A DNA stretch of 64,000 bases from Tundrisphaera sp051175315 (lineage in GTDB: Bacteria; Planctomycetota; Planctomycetia; Isosphaerales; Isosphaeraceae), in contig NZ_CP195100.1 in assembly GCF_051175315.1 (NCBI RefSeq), positions 1,364,001 to 1,428,000 on the forward strand. The letters run 5' to 3'. Positions 1-8,681 of the stretch are shown here, piece by piece. The translations under genes were made by a program, and so were the position numbers. Within the stretch, counting starts at the first letter, position 1. Each line of letters begins with the position of its first letter. Below the pieces are notes generated by a model that worked only from the letters and a program-made list of their open reading frames with translations, searched no databases and was not told the DNA's origin.

Positions 1-17
1 GAGTATGATCGGCCCCC

Positions 18-1754
18 ATGACATCCATTCCCACCCCTGAATCTCGACGCGCCTCCCGTCGATACCTCGCGTCGTTGGGCGGGTTGACCTGCCTCGGCGC
101 AATCTTGCGAGGCTGGGGCCTGGGCCGCCTGGGGCTGACCCACTTCGATGAGGGGATCTACGCCCTGGCCGGCCTCTGGTCGCTGAGCCCGGGGGGGATC
201 GGGGCGATCTCGCCAGGGTTGATCCCCTATGCGCCTCCGGGTTTCGTCATCCTGGTGGGGATGGCGTATGGGGTGTTGGGGGCGTCGGATTTCGCCGCCA
301 TCGCCGTCTCGCAGGTCGTGGGGGTCGCCACCATCCCGACGGTCGCCTGGGTCGCCGGCCGGAGTTTCGGCCCGAGGGCCGGGCTCGCCGCGGCGGCGCT
401 GGCGGCCAGTTCCGGGGCGCACGTCGCGTTCTCCCGCATGGCCCTGACGGATGTCTCGTTCCTCCTGGCCTGGCTGGTCGCGCTTGGTGCGGGTCAAATG
501 CTCCTGGAGCGGCCGGGGCCGGGGCGGGCCATCCGGCTCGGGATGGCGGTCGGGCTAGCTCAGCAGGTCAAGTACAACGGGTGGCTGGCCGGCGCGATCG
601 TGGCCCTGGCGGCCCTGGCGGGGCTGGTGGCCGAACCCGAGGAGCGCCGGCCGTCCCGATGGCTGCGCGTGTTCGGCTGGGGGATGTTCGCCGCCGCCGT
701 GGCCAGCCTGGTCGTCTTGCCCTGGTATCGGTTCGTCGAGAACCATGGGGGGTACGCCGGGCTGTTGCGGCACCAGCGATCCTACCTGGGCGGGGCCAAC
801 CTGTGGCCAGGGCACCTCGACCAGCAATTCCGGCAGGCGATCGCCCTGTCCGGCGGCTGGTCGCTCGGGCTGGCCGGGTGGGGGTTGGCGGCGATCTTCG
901 TTCTTTCGGCGGTCGCGGGAGATCGAAACGGTGCAGGGGGGCGTTTGCGACCGATCCTGGGGGGCGTCCTCGGCCCGATCCTCGCGAACCTTCCCTGGTG
1001 GATCGCGCTGGGCACCCTCCCTCGACGGATTGGCGATCGTGCCCCGGGCGTGAGGCTCCTCGGCGTGGCATGGGCCGTCCTGGCGATCCTCACCCCGTTC
1101 TATCATCCCTATGCGCGGCTCTGGCTCCCGCTCCATGCTCTGGGCTGGATCCTGACGGCCGGGTGGATGGGGTCGGTCGTCCCGATCGGGATTCGTTCCG
1201 AATCAGGCCCCCAGCCTGGTGAATCTTCACCGGGGCGACCGGCACGGTGGACCCCGGCCGCGATCGCCTGGTCGGTGGCCGTCTGCGTCGGTTGCCTCGG
1301 GTCGCACGCCTCGCTCGCGACGCGATCCCACGCGATCGCCGGGCTGTTCGATCCCTCGGATTCGGTCCGGCTGGCCGTCGATCGGCTGTCCGCCCGACTC
1401 CCCGAAGATGTGACGGCCCTGGATTTCCTGGGTCGCCCATCGGTGACATTCTACCTGGGCAGCCGGATCGCCCTCCGGACCCGGGATGGGCTCGAAGCGA
1501 TGAGCCGGCCGTCCGGCCCCGGGATCTGGGGGCTGTACGACTCGGGGATCGCCGGCGGCCCGGGGGAGAGCACGAGTCTGCCTCCCGAACTGGATGAACG
1601 CTGGGAGGTCGTCGCCTCCGAGATGACTTCGCTTTCGCTCCCCACGCTGCTCGACGTCCATCCCGACGCACCGCGCTCCGAGGCGTCCGCGTCGGCGATG
1701 CGTCGGGCCCCCCTCTTGCTGCTCCGCCCCAGGCGTGCAGGATCCCTCCGATGA
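18..1754 (+). CDS. GT-C fold glycosyltransferase (family 39 / ArnT-like) membrane protein
   Basis: Predicted polytopic inner-membrane glycosyltransferase of 578 residues that would move a sugar from a polyprenyl-phosphate donor to a lipid, glycan or protein on the periplasmic side. The visible signature is an early HFDEGIYA motif (Asp44-Glu45) just after the first hydrophobic segment, the place of the catalytic acidic pair in family 39 and ArnT-type enzymes, followed by about ten hydrophobic segments and a soluble C-terminal domain from about residue 440. Acceptor and sugar cannot be read from the sequence. No clear ribosome-binding site precedes the ATG, and the window starts only 17 bases upstream, so the true start could lie outside. 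Its stop overlaps the start of the next gene (ATGA), implying coupled translation with pncB, although no functional link is obvious. Confidence 0.8.
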   Translation: MTSIPTPESRRASRRYLASLGGLTCLGAILRGWGLGRLGLTHFDEGIYALAGLWSLSPGGIGAISPGLIPYAPPGFVILVGMAYGVLGASDFAAIAVSQVVGVATIPTVAWVAGRSFGPRAGLAAAALAASSGAHVAFSRMALTDVSFLLAWLVALGAGQMLLERPGPGRAIRLGMAVGLAQQVKYNGWLAGAIVALAALAGLVAEPEERRPSRWLRVFGWGMFAAAVASLVVLPWYRFVENHGGYAGLLRHQRSYLGGANLWPGHLDQQFRQAIALSGGWSLGLAGWGLAAIFVLSAVAGDRNGAGGRLRPILGGVLGPILANLPWWIALGTLPRRIGDRAPGVRLLGVAWAVLAILTPFYHPYARLWLPLHALGWILTAGWMGSVVPIGIRSESGPQPGESSPGRPARWTPAAIAWSVAVCVGCLGSHASLATRSHAIAGLFDPSDSVRLAVDRLSARLPEDVTALDFLGRPSVTFYLGSRIALRTRDGLEAMSRPSGPGIWGLYDSGIAGGPGESTSLPPELDERWEVVASEMTSLSLPTLLDVHPDAPRSEASASAMRRAPLLLLRPRRAGSLR

Positions 1755-3103
1755 ATCGCGAACCGTCCGGATCGCCGTGGCCCGACCCAGCCGCCCTGGG
1801 CACGCTGACCGACCTGTACCAGCTGACGATGATGGCGGGCTATGCGGCCGAGGGGATCGCCGGGAGGCGGGCCACCTTCGAGATGTTCGTCCGCAAGCTG
1901 CCGCACGATCGATCGTACCTCGTGATGGCGGGGCTGGAGCAGGCCGTGGAGGCCGTGCGGACCCTCCGATTCTCCGAGGAGCAGGTCCAGGCGATCCGGG
2001 CCTGGCCCGAGTTCGCGGGGATCGATCGATCCTGGTTCGATGCGCTCCGGGAGTTCCGATTCCGGGGCGACCTCTGGGCGATCCCCGAAGGGGCCATCGT
2101 CTTCGCCAACGAGCCGTTGCTCCGGGTCGAGGCGACCCTGGCCGAAGCGCAGCTGATCGAGACGCTGGTCCTGTCGATGATGGGCTACCCGACGCTGATC
2201 GCCTCGAAGGCGTCGCGGATCGTGGAGGCGGCCAGGGGCAGGCCGGTGGTCGACTTCGGGGCACGCCGGGGCCACGGGCCGCAGGCCGCCCTGCTCAACG
2301 CGCGGGCGTCGTACCTGGCCGGGTTCGCGGGGACCAGCCACGTCGAGGCGGCGCTCCGCCTGGGAATCCCGGCCTTCGGCACGATGGCCCATTCCTGGGT
2401 CCAGGCCTTCGACGACGAGCCGGGCGCCTTCGCGGCCTACGCGCGGCACTTCCCGGACGCCACCACCTTGCTGGTGGACACCTACGACATCCCGCAGGGG
2501 GTGAGGAACGCGGCCGACATCGAGCCGCCGATCCGGGCCATCCGGATCGACAGCGGCGACCTGCTGGCCGAGACCCGACGGGCCCGTGAGATCCTCGACG
2601 AGCGCGGGCGGCGGGACGTCCAGATCCTGGTCAGCAACGACCTCGACGAGTTCAAGATCGCCGACCTCGTGAACGCCGGGGCGCCGATCGATGCGTTCGG
2701 GGTCGGCACGGAGCTGATCACCTCGCGCGACGCGCCGGCGATCTCGATGGTCTACAAGCTGGTCGAACTGGGAGGGGCCGGGCGGATCAAGAAGGCGTCG
2801 GGGAAGAAGACCTACCCGCTCGGCAAGCAGGTCATCCGCAGCCGGGACGGGCAGGGGCGATTCGCCGGCGACCACGTGATCGCGGCGACCGAGCCCGCCG
2901 AGGTCGGATCGCTGCTCGAACCCATCCTCCGTGGGGGCGAGTTGGTGCGGCCCTGGCCGAGCCTGCAAGCGATCCGGGACCGGGCGCGGGCCGAGCGTGA
3001 GGGACTGCCCGATTCGCTCCGTGCCCTCGAAGGGTCGGGCTCCTATCCGATCACCTACAGCGACCTCCTGGAAGCCGAGGCGGCGCGGCTCGGGCTGGCC
3101 TGA
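1751..3103 (+). CDS. pncB: Nicotinate phosphoribosyltransferase
   Basis: Cytoplasmic enzyme of NAD salvage that joins nicotinate and PRPP, with ATP hydrolysis, to give nicotinate mononucleotide. The 450-residue product has the family hallmarks in order: TDLYQLTMMAGY near residues 20-31, the DFGARRGHG segment near 170, the FGTMAHSW segment carrying the His that is phosphorylated in this family, RIDSGDL near 260, and the GVGTELITS phosphate-binding stretch. Length and order match bacterial NAPRTases; the closely related nicotinamide enzyme is a less likely alternative. It overlaps the upstream glycosyltransferase by four bases. A 322-base spacer follows before parB, which has its own promoter candidate. 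Confidence 0.93.
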   Translation: MNREPSGSPWPDPAALGTLTDLYQLTMMAGYAAEGIAGRRATFEMFVRKLPHDRSYLVMAGLEQAVEAVRTLRFSEEQVQAIRAWPEFAGIDRSWFDALREFRFRGDLWAIPEGAIVFANEPLLRVEATLAEAQLIETLVLSMMGYPTLIASKASRIVEAARGRPVVDFGARRGHGPQAALLNARASYLAGFAGTSHVEAALRLGIPAFGTMAHSWVQAFDDEPGAFAAYARHFPDATTLLVDTYDIPQGVRNAADIEPPIRAIRIDSGDLLAETRRAREILDERGRRDVQILVSNDLDEFKIADLVNAGAPIDAFGVGTELITSRDAPAISMVYKLVELGGAGRIKKASGKKTYPLGKQVIRSRDGQGRFAGDHVIAATEPAEVGSLLEPILRGGELVRPWPSLQAIRDRARAEREGLPDSLRALEGSGSYPITYSDLLEAEAARLGLA

Positions 3104-3425
3104 GTGTCCCCGGCCCGAAGCTCCTGAGGGCGGGCCCAACTTGAACTGGACAGGGGGCAGGGGGGTCGCTACGATTCCCCGCGCCCGCTCCCGGCGATCC
3201 TGGATCGGCCCGCCCGATGGGCCGGGCGTCCCGGTCGGAGCGAGCGGGCCCATCACCGTTCGACACCCACCTCGATCGTCTCCACCGACCGACTCCCACC
3301 CGATCGCACGCCCTCGGCGCCCGCCGTCCCCGACCCGGGCAGGCCGCGCCGCCGCGTGTTGGATCGACCCCGCAGGCCCACGGATGGGCCCGGGGACGAC
3401 GGCATTCTCACGGAGGCCTCCGATC
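3104..3425. other. Spacer between pncB and parB
   Basis: No credible gene lies in these 322 bases, although the parB frame stays open through them. The only structure I would name is the promoter candidate at 3147-3175 and the GGAGG at about 3412-3416 in front of the GTG start of parB. Codon-like sequence here reads as low-complexity Arg/Pro-rich noise. Confidence 0.6.
3147..3175 (+). promoter_or_regulatory. Candidate sigma70-type promoter for parB
   Basis: TGGACA at 3147-3152 and TACGAT at 3170-3175 are separated by exactly 17 bases. The same box types occur in front of other genes in this window. The distance to the GTG start is about 250 bases, long for a leader, so a second promoter nearer the gene is possible. 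Confidence 0.4.
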
Positions 3426-4313
3426 GTGAATAAGCGACGCCTTGGACGCGGGCTCGACTCCCTGCTCGGCATGGGCGAGGGGGGTTCCGAACCCTCCTCG
3501 ATCGAATCGGCCGACCTGATCCAGATCAACGTGGGCCTGATCGACCCCAACCCGTTCCAGCCGCGCCGGCAGTTCGATCCGGCCGAGATCACGGCGCTGG
3601 CCGACTCGCTCCGCCAGCATGGGATGATCCAGCCGGTGATCGTCCGCGCGGTCGGCGACCGCTACCAACTGATCGCCGGCGAGCGCCGGCTCCGGGCCGG
3701 GATGGAGGCCCATCTCTCCGAGATCCCCGCTCGCGTGATGGATCTCGATGATCGCCGCGTCACCGAGCTGGCGATGGTCGAGAACCTCCAGCGCGAGGAT
3801 CTCAACGCGATTGAGAAGGCGATCGCGTTCCGGGACTATCTCAAGACCTACGGCGGGACCCAGGAGGTCCTGGCCAAGCGGCTCGGGCTGGACCGGTCGA
3901 CCCTGTCCAACCTGATCCGGCTGCTCGACCTGCCCGAGGAGATCCAGGCCTCGGTCCTGGACGGGTCGATCACCCAGGGCCACGCCCGGGCACTTCTGGG
4001 GATCAGCGACCCCGACGCCCAGATCGCCGCCTGCCTCCGGGTCATCGACGAGCGGCTGTCGGTCCGCCAGACCGAAGCGCTGGTGGCGACCGGGGAGCCG
4101 ACCTCCTCGAAGCCACGCGTCCGCAAGGACGCGGCCCACGGCCCGGCGACGGCGAAGGCCCCCCACGTGATCGAGCTGGAGGCCCACCTGAAGGACCGCT
4201 TCGGGACCTCGGTCCTGATCAAGCCCCGGGGGATCGAACGCGGGCAGATCGTGATCGACTACAACTCGCAGGATGAATACGACCGCGTGGTCTCCATGAT
4301 CCGCGGCGGCTGA
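3426..4313 (+). CDS. parB: ParB/Spo0J chromosome-partitioning CTPase
   Basis: DNA-binding clamp that loads at parS sites and spreads on DNA to organise the origin region. The 295-residue product starts with the typical RRLGRGLDSLLG leader used to contact ParA, then the ParB/Srx domain with NPFQPRR (42-48), GERRLR (85-90, CTP-binding) and ENLQRED (119-125), a helix-turn-helix around 145-170 (QEVLAKRLGLDRSTLSNLI), and a C-terminal dimerisation domain. I chose the GTG at 3426 because the family homology begins there and GGAGG sits about ten bases upstream; the frame stays open further up but encodes nothing recognisable. No parA is adjacent, unlike the usual parAB pair, so the ATPase must lie elsewhere. 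Confidence 0.92.
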   Translation: MNKRRLGRGLDSLLGMGEGGSEPSSIESADLIQINVGLIDPNPFQPRRQFDPAEITALADSLRQHGMIQPVIVRAVGDRYQLIAGERRLRAGMEAHLSEIPARVMDLDDRRVTELAMVENLQREDLNAIEKAIAFRDYLKTYGGTQEVLAKRLGLDRSTLSNLIRLLDLPEEIQASVLDGSITQGHARALLGISDPDAQIAACLRVIDERLSVRQTEALVATGEPTSSKPRVRKDAAHGPATAKAPHVIELEAHLKDRFGTSVLIKPRGIERGQIVIDYNSQDEYDRVVSMIRGG

Positions 4314-4658
4314 CCCCTCCGGCCCGGCCCCCCGTCGGCTCGTATCGGTGCCGCGGGGGGAGGGCCTGTCATCTCAGCTTCCCCTAGGTATCGAGCACCC
4401 TCAGAAAATGGGAACCTGCACGACTCGGCTCCATGGCAGATGTTTTCAACCGACCTGTTTTTTCGATCTGCTGGAAAGAATCGGGAAGCTTCCCACGGGC
4501 CGGGCGACGCGATAGGATCTGCGGCACAATTCTTGTGAGAGGTCTCCCGGGTCGAGCAGGCATCCGCGAAATGTGCCGTCGACTTTCCAACCTCGATCCG
4601 CCGCGTTGACATCAGAGATCGACCCCTGGCCAATCCGTGAAGGGCAGGATGCTCCCGC
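4314..4658. other. Spacer between parB and the kinase-like gene
   Basis: No gene seen. Just after parB there is an imperfect GC-rich inverted repeat (about 4320-4366, CCCCCCG paired with CGGGGGG) that could end parB transcription, although no T-run follows. TTCCCA at 4490-4495 and TAGGAT at 4513-4518 with 17 bases between could be the promoter of the next gene. CACAATTCTTGTG at 4525-4537 is a small perfect inverted repeat. Confidence 0.45.
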
Positions 4659-5345
4659 ATGAGTGGACACGATTTGACGCATCATCTGATGGGGATCGTG
4701 AGCGATGCAACGTTGCGACAATTCGTCTACGAGCACATGGGCGAGTATTGCCACCAATGCCGCAACCGACTCAATAGCCTGAAATTGTGCATCTACCTGG
4801 CGAAACGCCAGGTCCCCCCGGCTTCCGCCACCGACCTGGGCGTCCTGGAAGATCGGTATGCGGTCCTGGAACGTTCCATCGACCTGATCCAGACACTCTG
4901 CCGGCCGATGTCGCTGTCGCTCGCCTCGCTCGGCCTCGACCTGCTGATCCAGGACCGGATGCCGCGCTGGATCGCTCGGGCCATCGATCTCGACGTGGAT
5001 TTCGTCTGCGCCCCGCCAACCGAGCGGGCCGTGGCCCTGTTCGATCCCGATCGGCTGGGGCAGGCGTTGGACCTGCTCTGGGATTGGCGGATGCGGAGGA
5101 TGGAGCCCGGGTCGACGGTCCAGTTCGGCTGGCGGGTGGAGTACGGCATCGCCTCGGTGAACTGGCATGAGCATCCGAACGGGTTCGCGTCCAGCCCGCC
5201 TCCCGCCGCCGAGACCGATGCGTGGGCCCTCCCGCTGATCACGCGCGTCATCGAAGCTCATGGCGGCAAGGCGACCCTGAGCGAGTCCGATGCCTGGCGA
5301 CTGGACCTGGCCTGGCCGATCCAGGCGACCCCCTCACCGGCCTGA
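4659..5345 (+). CDS. Degenerate histidine-kinase-like protein
   Basis: A 228-residue soluble protein with no signal peptide or membrane segment. The first part holds a helix pair resembling a DHp domain: EYCHQCRNRLNSLKLCIYLAKR places His32 where the phospho-accepting His followed by an N-R-L-N pattern sits in sensor kinases. The C-terminal part ends with LITRVIEAHGGKATLSE, which matches the G-box end of HATPase_c domains, but the N-box and the usual Asp-Gly ATP-lid motifs are not evident in between. It may be a minimal phosphotransferase or an inactive adaptor, as in ChpT-like proteins. No response regulator or input domain is next to it. Function is inferred from these patches only. Confidence 0.55.
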   Translation: MSGHDLTHHLMGIVSDATLRQFVYEHMGEYCHQCRNRLNSLKLCIYLAKRQVPPASATDLGVLEDRYAVLERSIDLIQTLCRPMSLSLASLGLDLLIQDRMPRWIARAIDLDVDFVCAPPTERAVALFDPDRLGQALDLLWDWRMRRMEPGSTVQFGWRVEYGIASVNWHEHPNGFASSPPPAAETDAWALPLITRVIEAHGGKATLSESDAWRLDLAWPIQATPSPA

Positions 5346-5494
5346 TCCGATCCGCTCCTGAAGTCGATCTTCTCCCGAGGACACGACTCCCGACGGCGGG
5401 AGTCGGCCCGTGATCGGCTGCGTCAGGGCAGGGGATCGAGAGCGGGGGAAACGGGGCGGTCCATCCGTCCCGCCGCCGCATCGTCCCGTCCGTC

Positions 5495-5523
5495 TTGACC
5501 CGATCCCGATGAACATGTAACAT
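5495..5523 (+). promoter_or_regulatory. Promoter of the tRNA-Pro gene
   Basis: TTGACC at 5495-5500 and TAACAT at 5518-5523 with a 17-base spacer. The tRNA begins 13 bases after the second box, so transcription would start a few bases before the mature 5-prime end, the spacing expected for a single-gene tRNA unit. Confidence 0.65.
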
Positions 5524-5535
5524 CAATCGCGATGA

Positions 5536-5610
5536 CGGGGCGTAGCGCAGCCTGGCTAGCGCGCCTGCCTTGGGAGCAGGAGGTCGCCAGTTCGAATCTG
5601 GTCGCCCCGA
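5536..5610 (+). tRNA. tRNA-Pro (anticodon TGG)
   Basis: A full cloverleaf can be drawn: acceptor CGGGGCG (5536-5542) with CGCCCCG (5603-5609) and discriminator A, D arm GCGC...GCGC, anticodon stem CCTGC/GCAGG enclosing the loop CTTGGGA with anticodon TGG, and T arm GCCAG-TTCGAAT-CTGGT with one G-T pair. TGG reads CCA proline codons and, by wobble, other CCN codons. The C1-G72 pair of proline tRNAs is present. The 3-prime CCA is not encoded and must be added by the nucleotidyltransferase. Confidence 0.95.
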
Positions 5611-5628
5611 TTGCCCGTCGCTCGCCTA

Positions 5629-6381
5629 TTAATAGTCCTGCCCCGGGGCGATGGGGGCGGACTTCGTTTCACGGGAAACATCCGGGCGATCATTGCCCGA
5701 TGCTCCCAACCTCTCCTTGAGCGAGTCTAGGATTTCGACGGTCTTGCTCGTGCCAAGCCGGTCGCATCCGATCTCGATGAATCGGACGGCCGCATCCAGG
5801 TCCCGCATCCCCCCGGCGGCCTTGAGCTTTACGTGTGCCGGGCTGTGGGCCCGCATCAGGATCAGGTCGGCCTCGGTCGCCCCGCCCGACCCGAAGCCGG
5901 TCGAGGTCTTGACGTAGTCCGCGCCGACCTCGCCGCAGATCCCGCAGAGGCGGGCTTTCTGGTCATCGTCGAGATAGCAGTTCTCGAAGATCACCTTGAG
6001 GATGGCCCCGGCCTCATGGGAGAGGTCTGCGATCGACCGGATCTCCCCGGCGAGATCGTCCCAGAGCCCGGCCCGGGCCCAACCGATGTTGATCACCATG
6101 TCCAGTTCGACCGCACCGTCCTGGATGGCGGTGCGGGCCTCGAACTGCTTCACCGCGGTCGCCTGGCCGCCGTGGGGGAACCCGATCACCGTGCCGACCT
6201 TGACCCGGCTCCCGTCCAGGACCCGGGCGGCCAAGGCGACGTCGGCAGGCTTGACGCAGACGCTGGCCACCGCGTATGCCTCGGCCGTCCGGCACCCGGC
6301 TTCGACCTCAGCCGGCGTGAGCGTCGGCAGCAGGAGGGCATGGTCGATCCGCCCGGCGATCAATTCATAGCTGAGATTCAT
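5629..6381 (-). CDS. deoC: Deoxyribose-phosphate aldolase
   Basis: Cytoplasmic class I aldolase that splits 2-deoxyribose 5-phosphate into glyceraldehyde 3-phosphate and acetaldehyde in deoxynucleoside breakdown. The 250-residue TIM-barrel protein has ELDMVINIG with Asp94, VKTSTGFG with Lys158 as Schiff-base lysine, and VKLKAAGG with Lys187 as the second catalytic lysine. The ATG at 6381 starts exactly where the family begins, although the frame is open far upstream. It ends with a short charged tail. The upstream membrane-protein gene stops 14 bases before it, so the two are probably co-transcribed. It is convergent with the tRNA gene. Confidence 0.93.
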   Translation of the reverse strand: MNLSYELIAGRIDHALLLPTLTPAEVEAGCRTAEAYAVASVCVKPADVALAARVLDGSRVKVGTVIGFPHGGQATAVKQFEARTAIQDGAVELDMVINIGWARAGLWDDLAGEIRSIADLSHEAGAILKVIFENCYLDDDQKARLCGICGEVGADYVKTSTGFGSGGATEADLILMRAHSPAHVKLKAAGGMRDLDAAVRFIEIGCDRLGTSKTVEILDSLKERLGASGNDRPDVSRETKSAPIAPGQDY

Positions 6382-6395
6382 GGTGGTGCTTCGAT

Positions 6396-7682
6396 TCAGT
6401 CGCCGGGGAACAGGGTTTTCTGGACGGTGCGGAGCGACCGGCGGTGCCGCAGGGCCGGGCGTCGAGCGGCCAGGTTCGGCCGGAACATCATCAGCACGAG
6501 CAGCGGCAGGTAGAGGATGATCAGCGTCCCGCCGGCGTCGAGATACCAGAACTGGCTGGCGATCAGCACGGCCGCAGACAGCGAGATCAACTCGCCCAGG
6601 TTCTTCTCGGCAGGCCAGTAGGCCGTCCCGATCACGAGGAACAGGTAGGCGATCAGGACCGGCAGGCGGAAGCTCGGCTCGAATCCCGACCAGAAGCTCC
6701 CGGTCACCGGCGCGACGACGTTGGGAACCAGGCCGGCCTCCGCCAGGCTCCGGGCCCCGAGCGCCCGCGCCCAGGTCGCCAGGCTGGTCCATTCCATCCC
6801 GAGGAACCCGCAGAGCAGCACCACGCCCAGCCCGACCGAGGTGAATCGGAGAAGCCCTCGCTTGCGGTAGAAGCCGGCCCACAGCGGGATCAGGCCGAGG
6901 CACGCCGGCATCCACCCGGCCGCCAGGCCGATCAGGGCCCCGACCAGCGCGGGGCGTTGGTAGAAGACCAGGGCCATGACGATCAACGCGGCCGGGACGA
7001 CTTGCCCCGTATCGACCAGCGCGAACCGGGAGTAGGGGAGCAGGAGATAGCACACCGCCGCGGCGAGCCCGGCGATCGGCCGGTCGAAGTGGCGCACCCC
7101 GACCAGGATCATCCCGGCCACCAGGGCCAGGTGGGCCAGGCAGGCCAGGACCCGTTGTAGGACCACCGGCCTCGGCTTTTCCACCAGCGAGCGGGGCAGG
7201 GGGGCGATCTGGATCATGGTCTCGACCGTCTCGTCGACGACGGTCGAGTCGAAATGCGGGGGGTCGGCCCGCTGCCCCGCCGACGAATCGGCGGGATTCC
7301 GCTTGGCCCCTTCGCCCACGGGCAGGCTCACCGTCTCGGCGATGAACAGGCCGACCACGCCGATCACCAGGCACGCCAGCCCGGGGGCGTTGAGGTTGGG
7401 CTCCAGCAACGGCCGGCGGCTCAGCCCGAGGTCGACGAAACATCGGACCAGCCAGAGCATCGACCCGAGGAAGAGCAGCACGAAGGCCCAGAGCGAGGAC
7501 GCCGATCGGTGCCCCACCAGGAGTTGCATGCCCGGGGCCATCGCGAAGATCAGGCAAAGGTCGAGGTTGCGCACGCTCCAGAAACGGCTGAACTTGAAGA
7601 ACAAGGTCATGCAAGACAGGAACGTCATGAAGAGCCAGATTTCCGGTCCAACCCCGAGGTCGGCCACCAGCGAACCACTCAC
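6396..7682 (-). CDS. Polytopic membrane protein of unknown function
   Basis: About 428 residues with roughly nine hydrophobic segments and a polar loop rich in charged residues around residues 120-190. The repeated pattern of membrane helices with short loops and the PVLIAYLFLVIGTAYWP region recall GT-C-type or polymerase-like membrane proteins, but I see no catalytic motif and name no function. I chose the GTG at 7682 because hydrophobic, ordered sequence begins there and GAGG lies a few bases upstream; an in-frame ATG at 7760 would add 26 Pro/Arg-rich residues that look non-coding. It precedes deoC by 14 bases in what looks like a two-gene unit. Confidence 0.7.
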   Translation of the reverse strand: MSGSLVADLGVGPEIWLFMTFLSCMTLFFKFSRFWSVRNLDLCLIFAMAPGMQLLVGHRSASSLWAFVLLFLGSMLWLVRCFVDLGLSRRPLLEPNLNAPGLACLVIGVVGLFIAETVSLPVGEGAKRNPADSSAGQRADPPHFDSTVVDETVETMIQIAPLPRSLVEKPRPVVLQRVLACLAHLALVAGMILVGVRHFDRPIAGLAAAVCYLLLPYSRFALVDTGQVVPAALIVMALVFYQRPALVGALIGLAAGWMPACLGLIPLWAGFYRKRGLLRFTSVGLGVVLLCGFLGMEWTSLATWARALGARSLAEAGLVPNVVAPVTGSFWSGFEPSFRLPVLIAYLFLVIGTAYWPAEKNLGELISLSAAVLIASQFWYLDAGGTLIILYLPLLVLMMFRPNLAARRPALRHRRSLRTVQKTLFPGD

Positions 7683-7818
7683 TTCGTCCTCGCGATCACG
7701 GGTGGGATGGGGTGGAGGGCCTTCGGAACGGCAAGGGCGGGCCGGACGGGCGCCGCTCACCTCGGGACACGGACGCCGATGCTCGGCCGAATGAATCGGT
7801 TCGCCGCGACCCGGGGGG

Positions 7819-8544
7819 TCACTCGGCGACGAAGGGTAGGGGGGCTCCGGTCATCTGGCTGAGAGCATTGAGGGCGGCCCTCTGCTCCGCGTCCTTCTTG
7901 TTCTTGCCCCAGGCCGGGGGGAACGCATGGCGGCCGACCTGGGCGGCTACCTTGAAGCACTTCGAGTGATCGGGGCCCTTCTCGTCCAGGAGCAGGTAGG
8001 TCGGGGTCTCCCCGAACTGCCTCTGGGCGAGCTGCTGGAGGTTGCTCTTGTAGTTGTTGCCCATGTGCCCGCCGACGGTCTCGTCGATCTCGGACTCGAT
8101 GTGCTTGAGGATGAACTGGCGTGCGGCCTCCATCCCCCCGTCGAGATAGATCGCGCCGACCAGGCTCTCGAACACATCGGCCAGGACCGACGGGGGCGTC
8201 TTCTCCTGCGAGCCCATCCCCTTGCCGAGGATCAGGAAGCCGTCGAAGCCGAGGCGCTCGGAGATCTTGGCGCAGGTCTGGCGGGACACCACGACGGATT
8301 TGATCCGCGTCAGCTCCCCTTCGAGATACTCGGGGAACTTGAGATAGAGGATCTCGCAGACGATGGCACCCAGGATGGAATCGCCCAGGAATTCGAGGCG
8401 CTCGTTGGAGGCCAGCCTGTGATCGGCACCCGACGCATGCGTGAGCGCCGAGCGGAGGAACGACGGATCCCGGAACTTGTAGCCCAGGACCTCCTCGCAG
8501 TGGGCGAAGACGGTTCGGTCGTCGATGTGGACCGGGTCGTTCAT
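7819..8544 (-). CDS. rnc: Ribonuclease III
   Basis: Double-strand-specific endoribonuclease that matures rRNA precursors and processes structured RNAs. The 241-residue product has the signature NERLEFLGDSILG at 48-60 with the metal-binding Glu and Asp, the second acidic cluster in LADVFESLVGAIYLDGG, and a C-terminal double-stranded RNA-binding domain from about residue 165 (NYKSNLQQLAQRQFG, ending with a KKDAEQRAALNAL helix). Size matches bacterial enzymes. The frame opens 48 codons earlier, but the family begins at the ATG at 8544 and a promoter candidate (8591-8619) would place the start of transcription between the two. It is divergent from the TPR gene at 8757. Confidence 0.93.
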   Translation of the reverse strand: MNDPVHIDDRTVFAHCEEVLGYKFRDPSFLRSALTHASGADHRLASNERLEFLGDSILGAIVCEILYLKFPEYLEGELTRIKSVVVSRQTCAKISERLGFDGFLILGKGMGSQEKTPPSVLADVFESLVGAIYLDGGMEAARQFILKHIESEIDETVGGHMGNNYKSNLQQLAQRQFGETPTYLLLDEKGPDHSKCFKVAAQVGRHAFPPAWGKNKKDAEQRAALNALSQMTGAPLPFVAE

Positions 8545-8590
8545 CTTGATGCCAACGGGTTCGCGGCCGGAATTCTTGACGATCCGATCG

Positions 8591-8619
8591 AGGCTAATCC
8601 CCCCGTCTCCCCCTGTCAA
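8591..8619 (-). promoter_or_regulatory. Candidate promoter for rnc
   Basis: On the minus strand TTGACA (8614-8619) is followed after 17 bases by TAGCCT (8591-8596). The first box is a perfect consensus, the second is weak. The leader would be about 40 bases, which supports the ATG at 8544 as start of rnc. Confidence 0.45.
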
Positions 8620-8681
8620 TCGCGGGCCCGCGGCGTCCGCCCGGATCGGCCCATTACGACAGATTTCGGGCCCGCGGCGGA

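Noticed and set aside
4525..4537. CACAATTCTTGTG as an operator of the kinase-like gene
   Set aside because: The arms are only five bases long and no second copy is seen; chance is likely.
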